From Hofstenia miamia (taxonomy: Eukaryota; Xenacoelomorpha; Acoela): DNA of 64,000 nucleotides. Both the position numbers and the translations under genes were made by a program. A model generated the notes under the pieces. The model saw only the letters and a list, made by a program, of their open reading frames with translations. It did no database searches and was not told the DNA's origin. This document shows positions 23,747 to 35,945 of this stretch, one piece after another. Every line of letters starts with the position of its first letter. Within the stretch, counting starts at the first letter, position 1. The DNA is taken from positions 804,129 to 868,128 of the forward strand of contig SCFE01000009.1 in NCBI GenBank assembly GCA_004352715.1, in the 5' to 3' direction.

Positions 23747-24746
23747 NNNNNNNNNNNNNNNNNNNNNNNNNNNNNNNNNNNNNNNNNNNNNNNNNNNNNN
23801 NNNNNNNNNNNNNNNNNNNNNNNNNNNNNNNNNNNNNNNNNNNNNNNNNNNNNNNNNNNNNNNNNNNNNNNNNNNNNNNNNNNNNNNNNNNNNNNNNNNN
23901 NNNNNNNNNNNNNNNNNNNNNNNNNNNNNNNNNNNNNNNNNNNNNNNNNNNNNNNNNNNNNNNNNNNNNNNNNNNNNNNNNNNNNNNNNNNNNNNNNNNN
24001 NNNNNNNNNNNNNNNNNNNNNNNNNNNNNNNNNNNNNNNNNNNNNNNNNNNNNNNNNNNNNNNNNNNNNNNNNNNNNNNNNNNNNNNNNNNNNNNNNNNN
24101 NNNNNNNNNNNNNNNNNNNNNNNNNNNNNNNNNNNNNNNNNNNNNNNNNNNNNNNNNNNNNNNNNNNNNNNNNNNNNNNNNNNNNNNNNNNNNNNNNNNN
24201 NNNNNNNNNNNNNNNNNNNNNNNNNNNNNNNNNNNNNNNNNNNNNNNNNNNNNNNNNNNNNNNNNNNNNNNNNNNNNNNNNNNNNNNNNNNNNNNNNNNN
24301 NNNNNNNNNNNNNNNNNNNNNNNNNNNNNNNNNNNNNNNNNNNNNNNNNNNNNNNNNNNNNNNNNNNNNNNNNNNNNNNNNNNNNNNNNNNNNNNNNNNN
24401 NNNNNNNNNNNNNNNNNNNNNNNNNNNNNNNNNNNNNNNNNNNNNNNNNNNNNNNNNNNNNNNNNNNNNNNNNNNNNNNNNNNNNNNNNNNNNNNNNNNN
24501 NNNNNNNNNNNNNNNNNNNNNNNNNNNNNNNNNNNNNNNNNNNNNNNNNNNNNNNNNNNNNNNNNNNNNNNNNNNNNNNNNNNNNNNNNNNNNNNNNNNN
24601 NNNNNNNNNNNNNNNNNNNNNNNNNNNNNNNNNNNNNNNNNNNNNNNNNNNNNNNNNNNNNNNNNNNNNNNNNNNNNNNNNNNNNNNNNNNNNNNNNNNN
24701 NNNNNNNNNNNNNNNNNNNNNNNNNNNNNNNNNNNNNNNNNNNNNN
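23747..24746. other. Assembly gap (exactly 1000 N)
   Basis: Round length suggests a placeholder. It separates element B copy 2 from the end of a family 1 LTR, so both repeats may extend into it. Confidence 0.99.
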
Positions 24747-25116
24747 CTTTACAACTCTGAGTTTAAGTCAGTTACAACTTTACTTGAGTGCACACACCGA
24801 GCTAACGTAGGGCATACATAATTAATCCCAGTTGAGCTGAGATGGTGATGTGGACCCAACCATCATTCCAGAAGAGGAGGAGCTGTGTTGTGGTGATCGG
24901 CTTCGGGCAGGAGCCCATGGAACAACCGAAGAGGAAACATCATACTGCCCAGTCACCTAAACAGTGATGGTTATTACCTGAGTACTTAATTAACGTAACT
25001 AGTTAATAAGAAAGAGAAATTTGATGGATCAATGGGTAACACCTCACCCGCAGTTTACTAAGCATCCCTTAGCAGTGATTAAACACGGCGTAACAAGCTA
25101 GGTGGAGGATGTTACA
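24747..25116 (+). repeat. Gypsy family 1 LTR, 3' part
   Basis: Nearly identical to the corresponding part of the LTR at 35946-37099, ending GGTGGAGGATGTTACA. The rest lies in the gap. Confidence 0.85.
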
Positions 25117-25365
25117 TTAGATTGAGGGGATAAATAATAAATTGATTGAAATAACTACACTTGAAAATATACAAATTGATTTAAATGAAATTGATATAAA
25201 TTGATAGCAGCAAATCACAAATCATGATGTTACTGTGACGTAACACTACTTTTCTGAGTGCTGAAATAATCAAAAGAATAAAATCAAAAACAGAGGCCCT
25301 GAGTGACTCTACAATATAACCTCATAGGGTAGCAGATTGTTGTGAGTATCCATCATTACCTGTGA

Positions 25366-28300
25366 TTGCTCAAATGTCATGGTTGCTATTCTCATCTGCA
25401 GTGCATTTATTATTCCTTTGTGTCAATATATTCTCCTGATGCATTAATCAATGATTTATTGCAACTATTAATATCTTTGCATTTGAAACCCAACTTTGTT
25501 GTGCAATTGTCTGTAATTATCAAAGTTGCTGCTCCAGTGTCAATTGTTGCTTTCATCATTTCATATTTATAGTATCAAGATTTGCCAGGATCATTATTGA
25601 TGCATGGTTTTTATGAGTCAGCACTCTAGCTAGTTTTCTGACTCATCATCAGTCTGTCATACTTCATTCATTTCATTTTCCAATTCTATCAAATCTTCAT
25701 CATAATAAGCCTCTTCATCTCCAATTACATTTATTTGTTTAGTGCAATCAGTTTTTTGTGACCCTTCTGTCCACAACTGTAGCACTTGACGTCCTTTTCT
25801 CTCACTTTTCTAGTCTTCCCATCCTTTCCTTTAATTTTTATGAGTTTTTCCAGTTTGCTTTCAGTGTATGGCTTACTTTGGGGTCGTGTTTTTAAATTAT
25901 TTCTCCATGTTGGTGTCTCTGTATGCTAGGCAGCTTTTTCATAAATTCATGCATTATTTTTTATTGTTGCTTGGATGTTGACTGCTTTTTGAATCATCTT
26001 CTCTAATTTATTGTCTGTGTCACATTTAATTTTAAATTGTGTCCTGATGCTCTCTGGAATTCCTTTACATATATGTGAAAACAGATTGTATTTTGAGTAT
26101 CTGTTTTCTCTTGAGCTTAGCATTACTAATCACTCAACTTGTTGAATGTAGTTCCATATGTCATCACTCTTCTTCATTTTGGTAGCATTTAGAATAATTT
26201 GATACTGATTCTTAAAGCTTTTGTTTTCATAACAGTCTAAGAAATCACCAATCAATAGTTCATAATTTCTTTTTGTGTTGATATCCAATAGCAAATAATG
26301 CAGGTAATCTTTTCCCATAATGTAGCATCTGATACCAAGCTCTAACTCACTTTGACTAATTCCTTTTGAATGTAATTCTGTGTTAAGTGCAGGTAGGGAT
26401 GTACTGTTACTAATTGCTTTATTCTATTAATACTTGTAGATGACTTTATCCTAACTATATCATAATCAAACACTGCTTAGGTGGACAGAATGTAGCAGCT
26501 CTCCTGGTAGATGATCTTTCATAAGGCCTCTGGCCAATTCTGATCTCTGAACCTTCCAACAAGAAGTTATCTCTGTCATTGATGGATTTCTCTCATAACC
26601 TCAGCTAAATGAAGTAACTTATGGGTTCCCTATCCTAACTCAGTGCAACCCTCAAGGCTGGATGTAACTGACATAAACTTGATTTGTATTGTGTAATTTG
26701 TTTTTGCAACTGGGCAGTATAACTAGATGGTTAATAAATATTCATTTACCCATTACCAAAAAATATTGGCGTTAGTTAATTTAACTTAAATAATTAAATA
26801 GATAATTACTTGCAGCTTTTTAACCTAAATTTGATTAGTAATACATACTCAGTCTCATTATCAGTCTATTTATAGGTCACCTACATAGTCTAGTTAATAT
26901 AAAATATAATAACCTATGATCAGTTATCCAACCACTTTCTCTGAGGTTCTTATTATTGCATACATGTCAATGAAAGAATTGATAGTCAGCTAAACAGAAA
27001 AAAACTCTTAATCATACCCCTAACATAAATGCAGGTTTGTAGCTTGGATCAAGGACCCTTGAATCACTTCCAATGTGCGCCCTCACCACTACTAATGCAT
27101 TGACTATTTAGCTTGACATGACTTAATAATAAGCAAACCAAATTAAATCTAAAGATATGATTTTTGAAGAATTTACTTCGACAGTTCTCCAAATGATTTT
27201 ATGCTATTTATAGTTCCAGATCCAAAAGTACCTGTTGAATTTGAATTTCAAATCTTCTTCCAAGATGGCTGTAAAATAATGGAAGTGCTATTGCCCCTTT
27301 ATTTTGCCAAATTGTTTCAACAAGTACTATTTGGTAAATGTTGTTTCTTAGTTGCATTTTACAAAATTAATGATGCTAAACTTAAATTGATTTTAATTTA
27401 CAATTAATACTATTTTTAATCATAATTGAATTCAATGTTAATCTTCTCTGACTAATCTCTTTTGTTTTGCAGTGTTAATTGTTGGATTATGCTACAATAA
27501 GGTATAGTGGGAGTCTTGCTGCTTGCTGGCTTACTTTTCTTTCTGCCATTGTGATCTTGAACATTTGCAACCATTCAACAAATGTTGGGATGTATCCATC
27601 TACTCTTCCATTGAATTTTGGTAGCATTGCCTTACAAGGTATGCTGTCATTGGTTATATTTCATGGTAGTATTGAGCTTTTGTACCTTGGTTTCTTGTGA
27701 CTTTTCAATGTATCTTCTTAATGTAATTGGGTGGTCATTGCTCTCATGATTTCATTTATGAATTTCTGCTTATCTGCATCCGTTTCTTTGTCCAATTCCT
27801 CATATTTTGTTCTTCTGTCTGCTGTCATAGGTGGTGCTTGCAACTCACTCTCTTTCCTTGTTTGAAATTCTATTTCATGGGTCTGTATGTTCCCTTGATT
27901 TTCCTCTTCATTCAATTGTATTAATCTCAATTTGTCTTTTAGTTGTGTGAGCTCTTCTGATTGTATATCATTATCTTCTATCAGCTTTCTGCTCTCTCTT
28001 TACAATCAATGATTTTTTCTTGACATAGTTAATTCTGTTCCATAGACCTCTTATTGGAATCTGCTAACTGTTGAGGGAGTGTTTTAATTTCATTCTGGAA
28101 TAGTTTGCTTTGTCTTTCTAGTTTCATTTTCATGTCTACCTTGATTTAATTTAGAATGATCTCACTCTGCTGCTCAATTTGTTTAAATTTATCAGTCAAT
28201 TGCTCTATTTCACTCCTTAAGATTGTTTCCATTTCCTGGCTTCTTTTCAACATTTCAACCATTTCTTTTGGGCTTGTCACAGGGGGTGAGTGTAGTGACT

Positions 28301-28418
28301 GTAATTCCATAGCAGGAGATGAATCTGTGTCTCCAGAATATGATGATGAGCATGTTGCTCTGGGGGTTACTGTCCTGGGTGCTGTTTTCTTTGCACTACA
28401 TTTCTTTCCTTTTGTCAT
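25366..28418 (-). pseudogene. Gypsy gag-protease copy, minus strand, interrupted by a solo LTR
   Basis: Read from the ATG at 28418: a basic N-terminus (MTKGKKCSAKKTA), a coiled-coil region with QLTDKFKQIEQQSE, then EIEFQTRKESELQ. The capsid-like part is split by a solo LTR at 26321-27496 and resumes with YLHYLLLDINTKRNYELLIG. A zinc knuckle, CYSCGQKGHKK, follows near 25790, frameshifted just before its last cysteine, and a protease motif ATIDTGAATLIIT lies near 25540. It corresponds domain by domain to the intact gag at 37319-39067 and the start of its pol. Several frameshifts make it non-functional. Confidence 0.8.
26321..27496 (-). mobile_element. Gypsy-type solo LTR with 4-bp target duplication inside gag
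   Basis: 1176 bp; on its own strand it starts TGTAGCATAATCC and ends CAGATGCTACA. ATAA flanks it on both sides (26317-26320, 27497-27500). It has the U3 block GCCATCTTGGAAGA and a CTATAAATAGC TATA box. The gag reading resumes across it, proving insertion after the host element. Confidence 0.9.
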
Positions 28419-28459
28419 TTTATCATCTGGTTTGTAGTGTTTGTAGTTTGTTTTACATG

Positions 28460-28625
28460 AATCTGAATCTATTTATAGTAGCTCAGAAAAGTACCTGTTG
28501 ATTTCAAATTTTGAATCTCTCATCTGCCAAGATGGCAGCTAAAAATAATGGAAGCAATTTTGCCCCTTCATTTAGTCAAAATTATTAATATCAGCAAATA
28601 TTATTCCATAATCAATTACACTTAT
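28460..28625 (-). repeat. Gypsy family 1-type LTR fragment (U3)
   Basis: Carries the conserved U3 block (reverse complement of TCTGCCAAGATGGCAGC) and TATA region directly upstream of the minus-strand gag. The rest of the LTR, the primer site and the leader are missing, so the copy has an internal deletion. Confidence 0.65.
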
Positions 28626-29049
28626 ATTGGATGTGTCTCTCTTCCCCCAAACTCACTTCCCCCAAGTCTGACGTCACAAAATATTAAATACCGTTAGAGA
28701 CAACATTTCAGTGAAATTGTAATTATATATTTAAATAAATATCTATATTTCTTGACACTCTATTTTGATTAGTTTTATATGCAGTTAAGATTGCTGAAAT
28801 ACGGAATTGCAATTAAATAAATGTAAATATGTACAATAATTATAAGCATTGACTATTTACATATTATATATGTATATTTTACCACAGACACTTTTTAGAT
28901 CTAACCTGATGATTAGAGAATTGCGTTAGCATGCCTTGTGCTGTGTAATTTCAAAATTCATAGCTAATATATAAACACTAGTTTGTTTTGTGTCATATTT
29001 ACTTTGGACTAATTTCAGGTAGCTTATCTATTTCTAAAAAGTATTTTAC

Positions 29050-29118
29050 AGATTCGTAGTGTAAGACAACACAGCCATTTCTAATATGGAAATTACAGGT
29101 TTAAATCCTGTTGGATCT
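29050..29118 (+). tRNA. tRNA-like module with CTA at the anticodon (element B copy 3)
   Basis: Acceptor AGATTCG/TGGATCT, D-stem GTGT/ACAC, anticodon arm CCAT-TTCTAAT-ATGG and T-arm ACAGG-TTTAAAT-CCTGT. The A-box-like TAGTGTAAGAC is close to consensus and the B-box GGTTTAAATCC is two changes away. Possibly a pol III promoter for the element rather than a tRNA. Confidence 0.55.
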
Positions 29119-29256
29119 GCTTTTTGAAATGCTCCTTTATGTTTGCAAACAACAATTTGAAATAATATACCTGCAGGAGTACCAGTATAAAATAAAAATC
29201 AGAAACATTAGCGATTTTTGTTTAACACCTGGATGATATAAATTTCTGTATTGTAT

Positions 29257-30077
29257 TTGTAAATAGCAAACCAGTGTGATGCACTATTACGATTTTTCCA
29301 GATTCCTGGTCCCCCTCGAGTAATATACTCAAGTATTAACTGCTTTTAATGCAGGGGTATCATGAGAGAGCTGACTCCCACTCATTGTTGCCAGGCTAAT
29401 TCTAAATTCTAGTAAAATACATGTAAAAAATTACATTCAAAATTTTCAAAGTTATAAACAACTCTCCATTACTGCTAAAAGGAATAGAATAGTCTGCCAG
29501 GACAAGCAACGCATATTATCTGATTGGGAAATTTATCAGATATATAATAAACAATTAGCAAACAAACAAATTACGAATGAACGCGAAAAAATTAATTACT
29601 CATTACAACAAAGTACAAAAATAATGAACATAATTAAATTTCTATTTTAAATCTAAACAGATTTTCNTTGTAAATAGCAAACCAATGTGATGCATTATTA
29701 CGATTTTTCCAGATTCCTGGTCCCCCTCGAGTAATATACTCAAGTATTAACTGCTTTTAATGCAGGGGTATCATGAGAGAGCTGACTCCCACTCATTGTT
29801 GCCAGGCTAATTCTAAATTCTAGTAAAATACATGTAAAAAATTACATTCAAAATTTTCAAAGTTATAAACAACTCTCCATTACTGCTAAAAGGAATAGAA
29901 TAGTCTGCCAGGACAAACAACGCATATTATCTGATCGGGAAATTTATCAGATATATAATAAACAATTAGCAAACAAACAAATTACGAATGAACGCGAAAA
30001 AATTAATTACTCATTACAACAAAGTACAAAAATAATGAACATAATTAAATTTCTATTTTAAATCTAAACAGATTTTC
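29257..30077. repeat. 410-bp direct duplication joined by a single N
   Basis: 29257-29666 and 29668-30077 are the same sequence (offset 411) with about four substitutions, separated only by the N at 29667. The pattern fits two haplotype contigs placed end to end. Confidence 0.85.
29299..29396 (-). ncRNA. 5S-rRNA-like structured block (element B copy 3)
   Basis: On the minus strand it begins GCCTGGCAACAATGAGTGG, contains GCAGTTAATACTTGAG, and ends GGGGGACCAGGAATC. These resemble GGTTAGTACTTGG and GGGAGACCGCCTGGGAATACC in the 3' half of eukaryotic 5S rRNA. An 8-bp hairpin CTTGAGTA/TACTCGAG lies between. The copy in the duplicated block (29710-29807) is an assembly echo. Confidence 0.4.
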
Positions 30078-30304
30078 GAAGGACTAAATATTTACTAAAT
30101 GCAAATGGCGAACCTCAACATTTACATTTATTTAATTGCAATTCCGTATTTCAGCAATCTTAACTGCATATAAAACTAATCAAAATAGAGTGTAAAGAAA
30201 TATAGATATTTATTTAAATATATAATTAGAATTTCATTGAAATGTTGTCTCTAACGGTATTTAATATTTTTTGACGTCAGACTTGGGGGAAGTGAGACTC
30301 ATCC

Positions 30305-32753
30305 AAGATTTCGTTATGAAAGATTATTCAACACCGTAAATACGCCATTTAACATTTTGGCAAATCTCAAAAATACAAATTTTAAAATATGTATTAGATT
30401 TGTAGGTTTCGGCAAGCAATCACGAAAATTAATAAAATAGACAAAAGCTGCATAATTTATAATTTAATATATGTTAATACACTAAGTAAATGAATTTAAC
30501 AATTATGGTATTAATAATACATTCGTCAATAGAATTTTAAGACAACTATAATAGAACACATTCAGTGCATATTAATTGCATTGCAACTAAAATTACTACT
30601 GCTGAGTTATCCCAAAATATAAACTTAAAGTCTCAATTAAAAAATTTGCTTCCTTTGCATCAATGACAGCATTTAGTCAATCTAGCATGCTGCCAATAAC
30701 TTTCACACAAATTCTTCATAATTCTTCATCCTGAAAATATTTTGTCTTTGTTGTAAAATATAATATTTAATTGAACTGATATCTGGCGAATTTTCATGTA
30801 GTTCCAGGACACAGGGATTGCTTGAAGCACAGCATGATGCTCTTTCAGGTTAAAAGTCTGAGCATTGATATCAAACCATGAACTTCACTATACTAACAAG
30901 CTATGCATGTGTCAGGCTACTGTGCTCTGCTAGAGGAAATGCACTTCTTCACTTCTGAGGATTGATATCTGAAATGATATAAAAGCAAATGTGACAGAGT
31001 GATTTATACAATAAGTTACAGCAAAAGAATTTTGTTAATTACCACCAAATTAGTAAATTTAATCTAAAGAAACAATTTGACAGCTCATTATGACAATTGT
31101 AAATGATTATGAAATGTAAAAGAGGGCAAACTCAAAAGTTATCATTTTGTTTTGCAAATGCAATTGTTTTTCCATGTTTAAAATTTTAATAGTTATTAAT
31201 TTTAAATCACAGAATTAATTCTGTTTAAATGTACATTTTCTGTTATTGAACAATGTAAATATATTATTGTATTAATGAATAAGAATAGCAATTGCAATTT
31301 CTTTTTATCATTGAAATCATATATTCAATTAAATTGTACTGAGTTAATATTTTGCAATTTCATTAATTCAATAATTTATCTGAGGACCTTTCATTACCAT
31401 ATATAAAAATTAGACATTTATAATTGGGGATTTTCACAAAATTTCAAAAAAGTTTAAAAATTATATATTTTTTTATTGATTAAGGAACTGCCAGTATTTT
31501 AAATTTTCTAAATCTTTATATTAGCATTTTTCCAAAATCATATTACCATTTTGAATACCATGACATCATTTTTACCATGAAATTTGAGTTGTTTGTGTGA
31601 CATTATATGCCTTAGTTGTTCACCACATATGTCAGCAGATATGAGGTCAATTACACCAGTGCACACAAAGAGGTTTTCCATCTCCTTTCAGTGTAGTCAA
31701 ATTCCAATTGTATCTAACTGTTTTTGAATAGGGTTACAATCACAATCTATCTTCAATTGCATTATTTTGGCTCCCCATCTCTTTATTTTCATCTGATTGA
31801 TAATATATTGTGTCTTAGGGGATAAGCTTATCAACCCTACAAATGACAAAGATTGCTTTGGTAATTTTCAGAACCATTTCATCTGCCTTGTCACATCAAT
31901 TTGTAAAATGTGAATATTGGGTAAAAATTTGCATTATCACATATGAATAAATGTATCCATTTGGAAAAGGACAATGTTGATCATCTTGTTATGTATTGTG
32001 GCAAAACTACTGTCATTTACTCAAATTCAAAATTAGTTTTACAGATTTATTAATTCACAATGTTTTTTTTCTTTAATTAAATAAATTTGATTTTATACAA
32101 ATTGTGCAATTTTAGTTTGAATATTTCTGCTATCATTACACAGTAATTTTTGTTAAACTTTTTCTGTTGCAGTTTTACTGTGCAGAAACTCTTTTTGTTT
32201 ACTAATATTAGCAATAGTATGTTGTTGTTTTTTTTACCAGATTTGTTCCTATAAATATTAGTGTTTATATTCATTATGTTCTCAAAAATTTAACTTTGCT
32301 TACATTTTATTTTTGACTTAACTTTATTTAAATTAATACTTTTCTAAACTTTCTTGAATTTTTGAAGGGTACCTAGCATTGGTACAGCTTGACTAGCATA
32401 TCTGTGAATGATAGAGCTAGGTTTTCAAATAGGGTTTTTGCTGTTACATGATTTATTCATTTATTAAAATTGTTATAATTGCTACCACCTAAATTGCATG
32501 AAATTAGGAATGCTTAGGTTTTTACTTTGGATGTAGGTTTCACACATTGCACCCAAGAACCACTAGGGTTTCTCTTTCTCTTTCTATTAATTACAAGTCT
32601 AGTCTTATATGCCTCCTCCACTACTGAAACAACTGCAAATCCTACATCAAAAAAATTTGCTAACTACTAGTTAAACTGTAACATGTGAAGTTTCTTCAAA
32701 CATACAAAGAAAAATTAATTCCAGATGCACATCAACAGCATAAAGTCAGTACC
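30305..32753. other. AT-rich sequence, nothing recognised
   Basis: About 2.4 kb with homopolymer-rich stretches, no exon with recognisable motifs and no repeat terminus. Confidence 0.5.
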
Positions 32754-33753
32754 NNNNNNNNNNNNNNNNNNNNNNNNNNNNNNNNNNNNNNNNNNNNNNN
32801 NNNNNNNNNNNNNNNNNNNNNNNNNNNNNNNNNNNNNNNNNNNNNNNNNNNNNNNNNNNNNNNNNNNNNNNNNNNNNNNNNNNNNNNNNNNNNNNNNNNN
32901 NNNNNNNNNNNNNNNNNNNNNNNNNNNNNNNNNNNNNNNNNNNNNNNNNNNNNNNNNNNNNNNNNNNNNNNNNNNNNNNNNNNNNNNNNNNNNNNNNNNN
33001 NNNNNNNNNNNNNNNNNNNNNNNNNNNNNNNNNNNNNNNNNNNNNNNNNNNNNNNNNNNNNNNNNNNNNNNNNNNNNNNNNNNNNNNNNNNNNNNNNNNN
33101 NNNNNNNNNNNNNNNNNNNNNNNNNNNNNNNNNNNNNNNNNNNNNNNNNNNNNNNNNNNNNNNNNNNNNNNNNNNNNNNNNNNNNNNNNNNNNNNNNNNN
33201 NNNNNNNNNNNNNNNNNNNNNNNNNNNNNNNNNNNNNNNNNNNNNNNNNNNNNNNNNNNNNNNNNNNNNNNNNNNNNNNNNNNNNNNNNNNNNNNNNNNN
33301 NNNNNNNNNNNNNNNNNNNNNNNNNNNNNNNNNNNNNNNNNNNNNNNNNNNNNNNNNNNNNNNNNNNNNNNNNNNNNNNNNNNNNNNNNNNNNNNNNNNN
33401 NNNNNNNNNNNNNNNNNNNNNNNNNNNNNNNNNNNNNNNNNNNNNNNNNNNNNNNNNNNNNNNNNNNNNNNNNNNNNNNNNNNNNNNNNNNNNNNNNNNN
33501 NNNNNNNNNNNNNNNNNNNNNNNNNNNNNNNNNNNNNNNNNNNNNNNNNNNNNNNNNNNNNNNNNNNNNNNNNNNNNNNNNNNNNNNNNNNNNNNNNNNN
33601 NNNNNNNNNNNNNNNNNNNNNNNNNNNNNNNNNNNNNNNNNNNNNNNNNNNNNNNNNNNNNNNNNNNNNNNNNNNNNNNNNNNNNNNNNNNNNNNNNNNN
33701 NNNNNNNNNNNNNNNNNNNNNNNNNNNNNNNNNNNNNNNNNNNNNNNNNNNNN
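32754..33753. other. Assembly gap (exactly 1000 N)
   Basis: Placeholder-length gap that hides the left end of a minus-oriented family 1 LTR. Confidence 0.99.
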
Positions 33754-34495
33754 CCACTAACTTCATGTAATAATATAACTAACATAGCCATTACCATAAA
33801 ACTATCGGCTTAATTATACAGATAACAAACTTGCAGTTTCCTATACCTACATTTAATAGTATTACATGTGAGGTCATTTATCGAGTCAATTATAGTCGAG
33901 TCTCCTACATTTAAGAATATATAAATATCCCTAAGTGTCGACTATCCAGTCGTTTCAGGCATTGATTATTTCTTACATGTGTTGATCGGTAGTCAGACTA
34001 GGCAAGAATCGAAAAACTCCTAACCGTAACATAGGTGCACTTTCGTGACTGGCACAAAGACCCTAGAATCGATCCCGTGATGGATTCCAGCCACTACTAA
34101 ACACAACTTGCCTAGCTGCACATTTAATTAAATAATCAAACCAGATAAAGTAGAAATGAAAATTAAATAAACTCCGAAGAATTTATTGTTCATCAAAATT
34201 ATGGTTGAATCAAAGCTATTTATAAAATTTCTACAAAAAGTACCTGCCGATTTTAAAATTCAAATGATTCGTCTGCCAATATGGCTGTTCATACGTAAGC
34301 GTTAGTTTGCTCAATTTAATTTGTCAATTACCTCTTGATCGGCTAACAAGTTTCTTATTTTGACCAATATTAAATCTTAGTTGCATTTTACAAAAATAAA
34401 CTAAAGTTCATTAACTAAATTTTTTACAATTAATTTCAATTGATAATCATTCGACGTTATTCAGCTTTTAGTTGCCTTTTTTGGATGATGCTACA
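33754..34495 (-). repeat. Gypsy family 1 LTR, 5' portion, minus
   Basis: Reverse complement of the first two thirds of the LTR at 35946-37099, ending GGATGATGCTACA at 34495. The U3 block GCCATATTGGCAGA is present. The remainder is in the gap. Confidence 0.85.
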
Positions 34496-34506
34496 CTAAA
34501 CCTACA

Positions 34507-35268
34507 TGTAATTGCTCATTTAATTTTGTGAGGGAACTCATGTGCAAGTTGTAAGCATTAAGCAGGTAATAATTTATGAAAACTGTAATAAATACTTGCG
34601 AAACTTGTACAGGACACACAATATATCTTACTCTAATTGTGTTTGATCTTCTCTAATTTTTTTATATGCTAACCCCTTTTAGATTTCGTTATGGATTTTA
34701 GTTTGATAGTTTCTGCTTAAGATCTGACAACAATTTGGGAGGAAACTGCAGTGGGTCTGGGCCAACAAATAGCTCCTTAATGGTGACAGCCCAAATCATG
34801 TTCACTTTAGGTTACAGATATGATTACATGTATAGAATAACAGCTTTTAATTTGATCATTTCATTTTGTACATGCACATAATAATACCATACTGCAAATA
34901 TACTATGCCATTGACAAATGTGAATGCACAGCAATTATATGCCATTTGCTTTATTATTTATTTACATGAGCTAAGATAACAGAACTCTGAGATGAATTGT
35001 TTATTTGAGCTAGAAATTAATACTTGAGACACACAATTAGCACCTTGGTGAATAAGGATGGCTTCATGGATATGGCTTCAGCATGATGCCATATGAATTG
35101 GTCACTGCTGGAAGTCTATTCTCTATGGATAATTTCTGTTTTTCTTAAGTGAATTGGTGAACCACCAATGCTATTTCTTTTGCTGGAACATAGGTCACTC
35201 TCCTTCAATATTAACTCTTGAGTTTCCCAGTACTGCTTGAGTAGCCAGAGCTCCCCCACAATTCTACA
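34507..35268 (+). repeat. Gypsy family 2 LTR
   Basis: 762 bp, TGTAATTGCTCAT to ATTCTACA. It is followed by TGTGACCCTGACATG, a one-base-shorter version of the primer-binding site at 47749. The leader that follows (to 35506) matches the leader at 47766 onward, so this is the 5' end of a family 2 element cut by a family 1-type LTR at 35507. Confidence 0.75.
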
Positions 35269-35506
35269 TGTGACCCTGACATGATTCTGAGTAAATTGGA
35301 GTGTCAGTTGCACTCTCTACTCCCTTCTGTTGAAGTGTGCAGATGAATTGATGCCTGGAAATGTATTCTGGTCATGAAGCTTGCATGCATACCAAAGTGG
35401 TGATCTGATTACCTGGTGATTGTGACATGGAATAGAACTGTTACTTGTTTTCTTATCATATTTGGTTTTGTTCTTTCTCTTTGGTGTGAGCCAGCTGGGA
35501 TAGTTG

Positions 35507-35945
35507 TGTAGCATCATCCAAATAAATCAAGCTGCAAACATTAAATCATGAGGGAATAAGATCAAAGAAGAATAATGATTAAAAATATTATAAAATTATT
35601 AGATCAGTTACATTAATTTGTATTATGCAACCAAGCAACAATAAGTGTCAACTATGAGAGATTAGTATCTGTTGATAATAATACTTTTTGGCAAAACAAG
35701 GGGGTGAAATTGCTTCCATTATTTTTAGCCACCATATTGGCAGATGAAATTTCAAATTTGAAATCAACAGGTACTTTTCTGAATTATGCTATAAATAGAT
35801 ATGAAACCTTGTAAGCAATTGATAAAGAATTTTATTTGGAAATCTTATTTTGTTCTGTTAATATGGTTTGATTATTTATTATGATGTCAAGCTAAATGAG
35901 TTGTGTTTAGTAGTGGTCTGGATCCATCATTGAGATTGATTCGCG
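35507..35945 (+). repeat. Family 1-type LTR (subfamily b), left part
   Basis: Starts TGTAGCATCATCCAAATAAA, carries ACCATATTGGCAGA and a CTATAAATAGA TATA box, and breaks at GATTGATTC where the better-preserved family 1 element begins. It continues at 40653-41207, so the family 1 element inserted into it. Confidence 0.75.

Larger units (their letters stand above)
28629..30304 (+). mobile_element. Element B copy 3 with both terminal inverted repeats
   Basis: The left end GGATGTGTCTCTCTTCCCCC and the right end, reverse-complemented, GGATGAGTCTCACTTCCCCC, start inverted repeats of about 200 bp. Next to them is the palindrome TGACGTCA or a variant. The left end has an extra 16-bp CTTCCCCCAAACTCA-type duplication. 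Inside are a plus-strand tRNA-like module and a minus-strand 5S-like block. There is no transposase. A 410-bp artefactual duplication at 29257-30077 inflates its length, so the true size is about 1.27 kb. Target duplication not identified. Confidence 0.8.

Noticed and set aside
23710-24810. Long open frame across the 1000-N gap
   Set aside because: It consists almost entirely of N; the flanks are a tRNA-like module and an LTR.
32685-33813. Four overlapping long frames across the second 1000-N gap
   Set aside because: They are artefacts of translating N.
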